Assembly: GCF_030908245.1 (NCBI RefSeq)
Contig: NZ_JAVFJJ010000005.1
Coordinates: forward strand, 209,590-273,589
From: Sinomonas sp. ASV322
Lineage (GTDB): Bacteria > Actinomycetota > Actinomycetes > Actinomycetales > Micrococcaceae
Length of the DNA: 64,000 bases
Reading direction: 5' to 3'
Positions 57,224-64,000 of the stretch are shown here, piece after piece. The notes under the pieces were generated by a model, which made no database searches, was not told where the DNA came from, and saw only the letters and a list, made by a program, of their open reading frames with translations. The position numbers and the translations under genes were made by a program. Each line of letters begins with the position of its first letter. The stretch's first letter is position 1.

Positions 57224-59311
57224 TCAGTCCATCCCGCGCAGGTCGAGCACGAGCTCCGACGCGGCGCCCGCCTCCAGCACCACCGGGATACCCCAGTCCT
57301 GCTGGTACAGGTGGCACGCGGCGTGGTCAGGGATCTCTTCGCCGGGCGCGCCGTCGCACGCCGCCGCACGGGCGGTGATGTGCAGGACGCCCTCGGTCAC
57401 CTCGGGGTTCAAGGTGAGCGTCCTCTTCAAGCCCTGCGAGGTTCCCCCGCCGGCGCTGAGCAGCTCGGGCGGCGTCGACGAGATCTTGAGCTGCGTCGGG
57501 TCGCCCCAGCGGTCGTCGAGCTTCTGGCCGGTCGGCGCGGAGAAGCGCACGGCGAGCTCAAGCGCGCCCGGGGCGAAGGCCGACGTCGGCCGCTGGGTCT
57601 GGCTCGCACCCTCGTCGACCTGCTGGGCATCCTTGGGGATCGGCACCAGCGAGAGCTCATGCCGATTGCTCTCCGTCACGAGGAGCAGCGGCTCGCCGTC
57701 CACGGGGCGGATGACGACGACGTCGCTCGGCTCGGCGAGACCCCGCGCCAAGGTGGAGACCGCTTGGGCGGCGGGATCATATCGGCGCACCGCGCCGTTG
57801 TACGTGTCGGCGACGGCGACCGAGCCGTCGGGCAGGATCGCGACGCCGAGCGGGTGCTGCAGGCGCGCCTCGGAAGCCTCGCCATCACGGAAGCCGAAGT
57901 CGAAGAGGCCCTTGCCGACGGCCGTCTCGACTCGCACCCCGTTGGCGCCCCGGGCCGCGTCGCCGAGGACGACCTTCCGGAGGGCCGAAGTCTCGGAGTC
58001 CGCGACCCACAGGTTCCCCTCGGCGTCGACCGCGAGGCCAGACGGCTGCGCGAACCAGGCCTCGGGGCCGGGGCCGTCGAGGAGCCCCTCGAGGCCCGAG
58101 CCAGCAAGAATCGCCACCTCGTTCGAGGCCGGGTCGAAAGTGAAGACCTGATGGGTCCCGGCCATCGCGACGACGACCTTGCGGAGCTTCTCGCTCCACA
58201 CGACATCCCACGGCGAGGACAGCGAGACGCTCGTGCCATGGCCGAGGAGGCCGATGTCGACGGCGTCGCCCGCGTAGTCGGCAGGGTGCGCGCCCGCGGG
58301 GGCTGCGGCGTCGTCGTTCGTCGCAGCGGCCAGGTCCTTGCCCGGGCCGGCCTTTTCGACGGGCTGGCCCGCGCTCGGCTGGCCCGCCGCCCACATGCCC
58401 GCGCCGTTGCCGTCAACGCGTGCCGGCCCCGCGTCGAGGAGACGCTGGACGCCGTTGCCCGCGACGGTCTGAACGTGGCCCGAACTCAGGGACACACCGC
58501 GCAGGCGGTGGTTCACGGTGTCCGCGACGATCGCGTCGTAGCCCGTCTGCCACGCGACATCAGCAGGGAGGACCGCGACGCCCTGCGGCTCGTTGAACTC
58601 GGCCTCCTCCGCGGGGCCGTCCGCGTGGCCTTTCGTCCCCGAGCCGATGACGCGCTCGACGGTCTCGAGGTCTGCGCGCAGCTCGACGAGCCGGTGATGG
58701 CCCGTGTCGACGACGAGGTAGTTGCCGTTCTCGAGCGGCACGGCCTGCCCGGGGAAGCGCAGCGTGCGAGCGACGGGCTCGGGGGCCACATACGGCCCGC
58801 TTCCCCGGTGCAGCGTTCCCTTCGCCTCGTGCTCCGCGATGAGCTCCTCGACGAGGACGCCGAGGCCCGCCGAGTGTCCCTCGCCCGAGAGGTGCGCGAC
58901 GACGTAGCCCTCGGGGTCGACGACGACGAGCGTCGGCCACGCGCGCGCGGTGTACGCCTGCCACGTGAGCAGCTCGGGGTCGTCGAGGACGGGATGGTGG
59001 ATCTCGTAGCGTTCGACGGCGGAAGCGAGCGCGATCGGGTCGGCCTCGTGCTCGAACTTCGGCGAGTGCACGCCGACCGTCACGAGCACGTCGCTGTACT
59101 TGTCCTCGAGGGGACGCAGCTCGTCGAGAACGTGGAGGCAGTTGATGCAGCAGAAAGTCCAGAAGTCGAGCAGCACGATCTTGCCGCGGAGCGCCGCGAG
59201 GTCGAGCTCGGCGCCACCGGTGTTGAGCCAGCCCCGGCCCGCAAGCTCGCTCGCGCGCACGCGATGGGTGGTCCTCAGGCCTGCGGCGGTGCTGGTGGGC
59301 TCGGCGGTCAC
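57224..59311 (-). CDS. Thioredoxin-like protein with NHL repeats (NHLRC2-like)
   Basis: 695 residues. N-terminal thioredoxin fold (about 30-160) with motif WTFCCINCLHVLDEL (active-site-like CCINC near 53-57). NHL beta-propeller at about 185-560 (PGQAVPLENGNYLVVDTGHHRLVEL and similar repeats NEPQGVAV, LQHPLGVAI). The C-terminal domain is beta-rich (TLTLNPEVTEGVLHITARAAAC). No signal peptide. Convergent with the exporter genes; role unknown, redox or scaffold. Confidence 0.85.
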   Translation of the reverse strand: MTAEPTSTAAGLRTTHRVRASELAGRGWLNTGGAELDLAALRGKIVLLDFWTFCCINCLHVLDELRPLEDKYSDVLVTVGVHSPKFEHEADPIALASAVERYEIHHPVLDDPELLTWQAYTARAWPTLVVVDPEGYVVAHLSGEGHSAGLGVLVEELIAEHEAKGTLHRGSGPYVAPEPVARTLRFPGQAVPLENGNYLVVDTGHHRLVELRADLETVERVIGSGTKGHADGPAEEAEFNEPQGVAVLPADVAWQTGYDAIVADTVNHRLRGVSLSSGHVQTVAGNGVQRLLDAGPARVDGNGAGMWAAGQPSAGQPVEKAGPGKDLAAATNDDAAAPAGAHPADYAGDAVDIGLLGHGTSVSLSSPWDVVWSEKLRKVVVAMAGTHQVFTFDPASNEVAILAGSGLEGLLDGPGPEAWFAQPSGLAVDAEGNLWVADSETSALRKVVLGDAARGANGVRVETAVGKGLFDFGFRDGEASEARLQHPLGVAILPDGSVAVADTYNGAVRRYDPAAQAVSTLARGLAEPSDVVVIRPVDGEPLLLVTESNRHELSLVPIPKDAQQVDEGASQTQRPTSAFAPGALELAVRFSAPTGQKLDDRWGDPTQLKISSTPPELLSAGGGTSQGLKRTLTLNPEVTEGVLHITARAAACDGAPGEEIPDHAACHLYQQDWGIPVVLEAGAASELVLDLRGMD

Positions 59312-59434
59312 GGGCGCTCCTCACGTGGGTGCGGTTGAGTCGGTCTGCGGCCCCAAGGGCCTAACGGGGACAAAGGGGGCAACCCCATTATTGCGGGCTT
59401 TGTTCCGGGCCTATCCGGCGCGCGACGCGGGGCG

Positions 59435-61570
59435 TCAGCGGCTTTGGCTGCGGTCACGTTGCTGGAGCCGCGAGAACATCGCGTTGTACGCCTCGAGCTC
59501 GGCGTCGTGGTCGCGGTCCGCGGCGCGGTCGCGGCGCTTCGTCTCCTTCGCATCCGACCGCGACCACATGACGGCAACGCCGATGGCCACGATGAGCGTC
59601 GGGATCTCGCCGATGCCCCACGCCATCGCGCCGCCGGCCTGCTGGTCCGCGATCGCCGACGCCCCCCACGGGCGCCCGAGGTTCCCGAAGTAGGTGGGAT
59701 CGATCAGGATGTTGGAGCCCATGATCGCGACGCCGAAGAAGGCGTGGAACGCCATGGTCGCGAACAGCAGCAGGAGCCGCAGGGGGTACGGCGCGCGCCG
59801 CGGAAGCGGGTCGGATCCGATCATCGTGAGCACGAAGATGTAACCCGTGAGCGTGAAGTGCAGGTTCATGAGCTCATGGCCCACGTGGTCCCGCATCGCG
59901 TACCCGAAGAAGTCCGAATAGTAGAAGAGGACGATCGACCCCGCGAAGTTCGCCGCGGCAAACAGCGGGTGGGTCACGAGCTGCGAGAACCTCGAGTGGA
60001 CGAACACGAGGAGCCATTCGCGCAGGCCCCGGCTGCCGTCCCGGCGGGGCACGAGGGCCTTGAGCGCGAGCGTGACGGGCGAGCCGAGCACGAGGAACAG
60101 CGGCGCGACCATCGTGAGCATCATGTGGTCCACCATGTGCGCCGAGAACAGGACGCGCCCGTACACGGCGGGCGGGCCACTCGTGATGTAGGTGAGGAGC
60201 ACAAGGCCCGCGAACCACGAAATGCTGCGCAGCCACGACCACGAGTCTCCGCGGCGGCTCACCTTGATGATGCCGAGGGCGTAGGCGACGGCGCCGAACA
60301 CCGCGACCGCGACCCACAGCCAGTCCGCGCGCCACTCGGTGAGCCAGCGGCTCGCCGTCAGCTCGGGCGGCAGGTTGTACCCAGAGAGGATGAACGCGGG
60401 CGAGGCATCGGGGGCGTACGTTGTCGGCTGGGGCGGCGCGGAGCGGCTCAGGGCGACGGCGAGGCCCGAGACGCCGCCCATGACGATCGTCTCGACGCCC
60501 ACGAGCTGCCACAGGACGCGCTTGACCGACGCGCCGCGCGAGAGCTGCGGGATGATCCAGCGGCGGTGCATGAAGCCGATGCCCCCGAGGACGACGGCGA
60601 AGACCACCTTTCCGATGACGAGCTGGCCGTAGGAGGTGCCGAAGAGCTCGGCCCATCCGGGCACGCGCAGCGACGCGTTGATGATGCCCGACACGACGAC
60701 GAGCACGAAGCAGAACAGCGCGAGCGCCGAGAAGCGCCGCAGAACGGCCTCGGTGAGTTCCTCCCCGCCGCCGGAGCCGGACGACGGCCGAAGGCGCCCG
60801 GCGAGCGTTCCGCCGAGCAGGGCCAGGATGCCGATGCCGCCGACCCAAAGTGCGGCGCCGAGAACATGCAGGAAGAGGGAGTTGACCGCACCCTCGTGGT
60901 CATTCGAGCTCGCAGAGTGTCCGATGAGGGCCATGGGCACGAGGCCAATGGCCGCGACGATGAACGTGAGTGCAAGGCCCGTGAGCGACCGCACCGCGAA
61001 GAGGAGCGTCGAGACGGTCGCCGCGATGATGACCGTGACGAGCCACGCGCGGCCGACGTCGAGCTGAGTCATGTAGAAGACGAGCTGTTTCGTGTACTCG
61101 GCGCCGCCCGAAATGGGCTGGCCGATGAGGTCCGAGTGGGTCAGGACGAGGACCGCGACGGAACTCGCGGTCCATGCGAGGGACGCGACGCCCGCGACGC
61201 GGAGGGCGCGCGAGAAGGCCGGGTGCTCGCCGTCGTCCCTTTCGGACCCGCCCCCCGCCTGTGAGCCGCCCCCGGCGCGGGCGCGCTCAGGGCGACGCCG
61301 GTGCGGAAGGATCACGACGGCGAACGCGAGGCCCCCGAGGACGAGCGAGACAGAGATGTTGAGTGCCGTCTGCGCGATGGGCAGGCCCCACCGGACGAAG
61401 GCGCCCGGATCGAGAACCTCGCGTGAGGCGACCGCGCCCGAGAAGACGAGTGCGGCAGCCAGGATCGCGAGGGCTGCGCCGAGCGCCCCATACCAGTAGC
61501 CCCGAGCCGTGCCGCGCTCCTCGTGCTGCGAGGACGAGGCGGGGCGGACGGGACGAGTGGAGCTTGGCAC
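59435..61570 (-). CDS. CopD domain - CtaG-like (caa3 oxidase assembly) fusion membrane protein
   Basis: About 711 residues with some 16 helices. N-terminal half: CopD-type copper resistance domain (LHVLGAALWVGGIGILALLG near 245-265). C-terminal half: CtaG domain (VLFSAHMVDHMMLTMVAPLF with His-x5-His pattern near 480-500, and HELMNLHFTLTGYIF). These proteins carry or insert copper for cytochrome oxidase or copper balance. I start at GTG 61570 with GGGAG 10 bp upstream; the reading from 61633 adds an unrelated segment. Confidence 0.87.
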   Translation of the reverse strand: MPSSTRPVRPASSSQHEERGTARGYWYGALGAALAILAAALVFSGAVASREVLDPGAFVRWGLPIAQTALNISVSLVLGGLAFAVVILPHRRRPERARAGGGSQAGGGSERDDGEHPAFSRALRVAGVASLAWTASSVAVLVLTHSDLIGQPISGGAEYTKQLVFYMTQLDVGRAWLVTVIIAATVSTLLFAVRSLTGLALTFIVAAIGLVPMALIGHSASSNDHEGAVNSLFLHVLGAALWVGGIGILALLGGTLAGRLRPSSGSGGGEELTEAVLRRFSALALFCFVLVVVSGIINASLRVPGWAELFGTSYGQLVIGKVVFAVVLGGIGFMHRRWIIPQLSRGASVKRVLWQLVGVETIVMGGVSGLAVALSRSAPPQPTTYAPDASPAFILSGYNLPPELTASRWLTEWRADWLWVAVAVFGAVAYALGIIKVSRRGDSWSWLRSISWFAGLVLLTYITSGPPAVYGRVLFSAHMVDHMMLTMVAPLFLVLGSPVTLALKALVPRRDGSRGLREWLLVFVHSRFSQLVTHPLFAAANFAGSIVLFYYSDFFGYAMRDHVGHELMNLHFTLTGYIFVLTMIGSDPLPRRAPYPLRLLLLFATMAFHAFFGVAIMGSNILIDPTYFGNLGRPWGASAIADQQAGGAMAWGIGEIPTLIVAIGVAVMWSRSDAKETKRRDRAADRDHDAELEAYNAMFSRLQQRDRSQSR

Positions 61571-61637
61571 TCGTCTATTCTCCCAGATCTGTGGCTGGGC
61601 CGGATCGGTTGCCGGGATGCGGTGCGCGGACACGCAA

Positions 61638-61679
61638 AAGCCCGCGGGACCGACTCGATGGGCCGGTTCCCGCGGGCTT
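61638..61679 (-). terminator. Terminator of the HU gene
   Basis: AAGCCCGCGGGA (61638-61649) pairs with TCCCGCGGGCTT (61668-61679), an 18-nt loop between; on the minus strand the stem runs into TTTT. It starts 10 bp after the HU stop codon. Confidence 0.85.
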
Positions 61680-61689
61680 CAGCTGGGTG

Positions 61690-61974
61690 CTACTTGCTGG
61701 AAGCGGCGGCCTTGAGCTTGGAGCCAGCCGTGAGCTTGACGCCGAAGCCGGCCGGGATCTGGATCTCCTCGCCGGTCTGCGGGTTGCGGCCCGTGCGGGC
61801 GGCGCGCTCGGTGCGCTCGACGGCGAGCCAGCCCGGGATGCTGACCTTCTCGCCCTTGGCGACGGAGCTCTCGAAGACCTCGAACAGTGCGTCGAGCACA
61901 CCGTTGACGGCGGTCTGGCTGAGGCTGGTCTTGCCGGCGACCTCGGCAACAAGCTCGCTGCGGTTCTTAGCCAT
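61690..61974 (-). CDS. hup: HU family DNA-binding protein
   Basis: 94-residue nucleoid protein. MAKNRSELVAEVAGKTSLSQ and the beta-arm consensus GRNPQTGEEIQIPA (about 62-75) are typical HU. No long actinobacterial Lys/Ala-rich tail is present, so this is the short form, not a HupB with a histone-like tail. Start at ATG 61974 after AGGA, with a strong terminator downstream. Confidence 0.93.
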   Translation of the reverse strand: MAKNRSELVAEVAGKTSLSQTAVNGVLDALFEVFESSVAKGEKVSIPGWLAVERTERAARTGRNPQTGEEIQIPAGFGVKLTAGSKLKAAASSK

Positions 61975-62144
61975 GTGTCCTCCTGGACGTCGGTATAGTA
62001 CGTGAGTCCCCAGCGTGCGCCGGGGGCTGCTGGTGACGAACCTACCAGTTAATGCGCGGCACGCCAGCAAATCCCGCGTGTTTTCGGGGATTTTTGGGCG
62101 GATTCTGGCCGTGGAGGCCTTTCGAGGTCCCGTAGCGTGGTCTC

Positions 62145-63059
62145 ATGGCCTCCTCTGCCCTCGACGTCCTGACGCCCCAGCAGGTCCGGCTCCTGAACCA
62201 CTGGCTCGGCGAGTGGACCGTCGAGGAGGACATGTCGTGGGGTGTGCAGGCCATCCACGTCTTGCGCCTCCGCACGGCGCGGGGCCTCGTGGTCGCCAAG
62301 GCGAGCACGGCGTCCCACCACATCCAGCGCGAACTGCGTGCCCATCGGCAGATGACGGCGCCGCTCGGTTCCCACGCCCCGCGCCTTCTCCACGGCGACT
62401 CCTCCGTGGGGCTCGTCGTCACGGCATGGCTTCCCGGCCAACTCGTCGAGGGCGGGCCGTTCGAATTCGCGCCCGAGACGTTCGAGCAGGCCGGGAGGCT
62501 CCTCGCGCTCTTCCACGTGCCGCGGCACGAGACCGCAAGCTATGACCCCGCAGCCCTCCACAAGATCGGCGACTTCGCCGACCGGGCAGTCGACCTCGTT
62601 CCCCCAGACCACTTGCGCGGCCTCCTGGAACTTGTCGAGGCTCACCGGCCGGCGCCGCGCGTCCTCTATGCGACACATGGCGACTACCAGCCGCGGAACT
62701 GGGTCGAAGACGGCGGGCAGGTGAGCGTCATCGATTTCGGACGCGCGGGCTATCGGCCGTGGGTCACCGACCTCGTGCGGCTCGAGCACAGGTATTTCGC
62801 GAGCGATGCCCGCCACCGCGGCCCAACGCACGACGGCGCCGCGCTGAGGGCGGCGTTCTACGCGGGCTACGGTCGGGACCCGGCCGAAGAGCCGGATTCG
62901 TGGCGGCTCGACAACATCCTTCAGGCGCTTGGCACCGTCGTGTGGTCGCACGACGTGGGCGATGCCGTCTTCGAGGACGCCGGCCGGCAGATGATCATCC
63001 GGATCCTCGAGGACTTCGGCACGTCGGAGCTACTGCGGCGGACGCCTCACGACGAGTAG
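62145..63059 (+). CDS. APH-fold phosphotransferase family protein
   Basis: 304 residues with aminoglycoside-phosphotransferase/choline-kinase fold. Catalytic loop ATHGDYQPRNWV (about 187-198) with Asp as base and Asn as metal ligand; DFG-equivalent VIDFGRAGY (about 208-216). Substrate unknown; such genes are more often metabolic kinases than resistance factors. The 3' end overlaps the convergent membrane gene by 13 bp. Confidence 0.82.
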   Translation: MASSALDVLTPQQVRLLNHWLGEWTVEEDMSWGVQAIHVLRLRTARGLVVAKASTASHHIQRELRAHRQMTAPLGSHAPRLLHGDSSVGLVVTAWLPGQLVEGGPFEFAPETFEQAGRLLALFHVPRHETASYDPAALHKIGDFADRAVDLVPPDHLRGLLELVEAHRPAPRVLYATHGDYQPRNWVEDGGQVSVIDFGRAGYRPWVTDLVRLEHRYFASDARHRGPTHDGAALRAAFYAGYGRDPAEEPDSWRLDNILQALGTVVWSHDVGDAVFEDAGRQMIIRILEDFGTSELLRRTPHDE

Positions 63060-63442
63060 GTGGCCCCGTTGCGTGGCAGGTGCGACATGAGCGGGATCAA
63101 GACCGCGAGCACAAAGACGAAATAGAAGATCACGAACAGGATGCTGAGGGCGAACAGCCCGATCGCGATCCAGCCGAGGATCCTCCCCGCCCTGGCATCG
63201 ACGCCGAAGGCCTGGGCCTTCTTGGCCTCGATGAGGGCAAGCGGGCCAAAGACGATCCCCAAGGAGACGAGTCCGACCAGACCGTACATGACCGCGTCCC
63301 GCGCGTGCTGGGCGCCCTGCATGTACCACCGGAACTGTCCGAAAGTCAGCGGTGCGTCGTCAGCGGGCGGCATCGCCGGGTAAAGGGTCTCGTGCGTGGT
63401 CTGTGCTGTGCTCTGATCCGCAGGGCCGGGCATGGTCGACAT
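63047..63442 (-). CDS. Small two-helix membrane protein (DUF4190-like)
   Basis: 131 residues with a Pro/Asp-rich cytoplasmic N-terminus (about 1-40) and two long hydrophobic segments (about 50-72 and 85-115), separated by IEAKKAQAFGVDARAGRILG. The arrangement recalls DUF4190/CD225-like proteins, but I see no signature strong enough to be sure. Confidence 0.6.
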   Translation of the reverse strand: MSTMPGPADQSTAQTTHETLYPAMPPADDAPLTFGQFRWYMQGAQHARDAVMYGLVGLVSLGIVFGPLALIEAKKAQAFGVDARAGRILGWIAIGLFALSILFVIFYFVFVLAVLIPLMSHLPRNGATYSS

Positions 63443-63565
63443 GTGATCCCCATCTGTCGTGTGTGGCCTCAGCCTACGCGAGAAGGCTCCGATTGCCGGT
63501 CTTTGCTGGTGGTATGAACGGCTGTGGGGTTGGTTCTCGTTCTTGAAGTGCGTGGTTAAGTGGGT

Positions 63566-63593
63566 GAGGGCCCCACGTCGTTGTGGGGCCCTC
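63566..63593 (-). terminator. rRNA operon terminator hairpin
   Basis: GAGGGCCCCAC (63566-63576) pairs exactly with GTGGGGCCCTC (63583-63593). It lies 13 bp after the 3' end of 5S rRNA on the minus strand. Confidence 0.75.
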
Positions 63594-63605
63594 GGGTGGT
63601 GTTGT

Positions 63606-63722
63606 CCGGCGGTGTCCTACTCTCCCACACCCTGGCGGGTGCAGTACCATCGGCGCTGTGGGGCTTAGCTTCCGGGTTCGGGATGGGTCCGGGCGTTTCC
63701 CCCACGCTATGGCCGCCGTAAC
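63606..63722 (-). rRNA. rrf: 5S ribosomal RNA
   Basis: The minus strand reads GTTACGGCGGCCATAGCGTG, then GACCCATCCCGAACCCGGAA and GATGGTACTGC, ending GGGAGAGTAGGACACCGCCG. These are the standard 5S blocks and the terminal stem pairs (TACGGCGG with CCGCC). Confidence 0.95.
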
Positions 63723-63907
63723 CTGTTCTCCGCTGCCCCCGGGTTTGTGGGTGGGGGTGGGATGTCTGGGTTGCGGTGCGTCCGGGCCCCCTTGGGGGGT
63801 CGGGTGCGCGTGTGCTGTGTTCTGTTGTGGTGTTGTGGTGTGGTTTCCCGGGGTTTGTTGTTCGGGGACCGTGCAGTGGACGCGTAGCAAGTGGTGTTGT
63901 GGTTGAG

Positions 63908-64000
63908 GTTGTCGGCCTATTAGTACCGGTCGGCTTCGCAGGTCGTTGGTCCCTGCTTCCACGTCCGGCCTATCAACCCAGTGGTCTGCTGGGGGCCTTC
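63908..64000 (-). rRNA. rrl: 23S ribosomal RNA, 3' end (partial)
   Basis: The minus strand ends with AAGCCGACCGGTACTAATAG and GCCGA, the conserved 3' end of 23S. The rest is beyond the right edge. The spacer to 5S (63723-63907) is G/T-rich on the plus strand and contains no tRNA. Confidence 0.93.

Noticed and set aside
62145..63059. Aminoglycoside resistance gene
   Set aside because: The kinase motifs fit the broad APH fold, but nothing points to antibiotic substrates and there is no mobile context.
63723..63907. tRNA in the 23S-5S spacer
   Set aside because: The G/T-rich spacer does not form a cloverleaf.

Overview
The window is high-GC actinobacterial DNA. The gene set suggests the Micrococcaceae (Arthrobacter/Sinomonas-like): a fused Mrp antiporter subunit A, a MurA-type enzyme with an N-terminal XRE domain, LutABC with LldP/LldR, a Dcd of actinobacterial type, and an IS1249-like element. 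The genus is an inference from gene content only. The rRNA locus on the minus strand at the right edge (5S, then the 3' end of 23S) is unambiguous.

Layout. (1) 1-7372: a 5-oxoproline (pyroglutamate) block. It holds a fused 5-oxoprolinase subunit B/C cut by the left edge, a biotin carboxylase-BCCP protein, a GntR/FCD regulator, a DUF969/DUF979 membrane pair and a DUF2891 protein. Two identical FCD-type operators lie in front of the membrane pair. A secreted gamma-glutamyltransferase (7601-9427) faces the block. (2) 9591-12149: glutathione peroxidase, HTH-MurA, VOC protein. (3) 12397-15582: TPP-riboswitch-controlled ECF transporter ykoEDC. (4) 16102-22459: Mrp Na+/H+ antiporter operon A-C-D-E-F-G. 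(5) 22591-29697: MFS transporter, FAD monooxygenase, a large protein of unknown family, KhtTU-like K+ efflux pair, ACT protein. (6) 29694-35559: lactate locus lutABC / lldP / lldR with three LldR-type operators. (7) 35692-40044: DUF559-like gene flanked by palindromic repeats, dcd, small genes, tRNA-Gly(CCC), and a complete IS1249-like element with an 8-bp target duplication inside the tRNA terminator. (8) 40076-42462: MFS transporter and divergent LysR. (9) 42610-49868: a phosphonate (2-aminoethylphosphonate type) locus with ABC transporter, FAD oxidoreductase, GntR/UTRA regulator and phosphonatase-like hydrolase, but no PhnW transaminase. (10) 49917-52500: panD, AEC transporter, membrane-anchored unknown. 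(11) 52689-57216: an unusual, less GC-rich cluster of a small secreted protein, two paralogous lipoproteins, a MacA-like adaptor with a peptidoglycan-binding-like segment, an ABC ATPase and an FtsX-like permease. (12) 57224-63442: thioredoxin-NHL protein, CopD-CtaG protein, HU, APH-like kinase, small membrane protein. (13) 63606-64000: 5S and partial 23S rRNA.

How parts work together. Gamma-glutamyl peptides can be split outside the cell by GGT, and 5-oxoproline may be imported (DUF969/979) and opened by PxpABC. Lactate enters by LldP and is oxidised by LutABC under LldR. Phosphonates enter by PhnSTUV and are probably oxidised directly to phosphonoacetaldehyde by the FAD enzyme before C-P cleavage.

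The most interesting features are the secreted-protein/lipoprotein/MacAB-like cluster (11), the PhnW-less phosphonate locus (9), and a family of palindromic intergenic repeats. These repeats supply stop codons and C-termini of host genes, and one sits in frame inside lutC.
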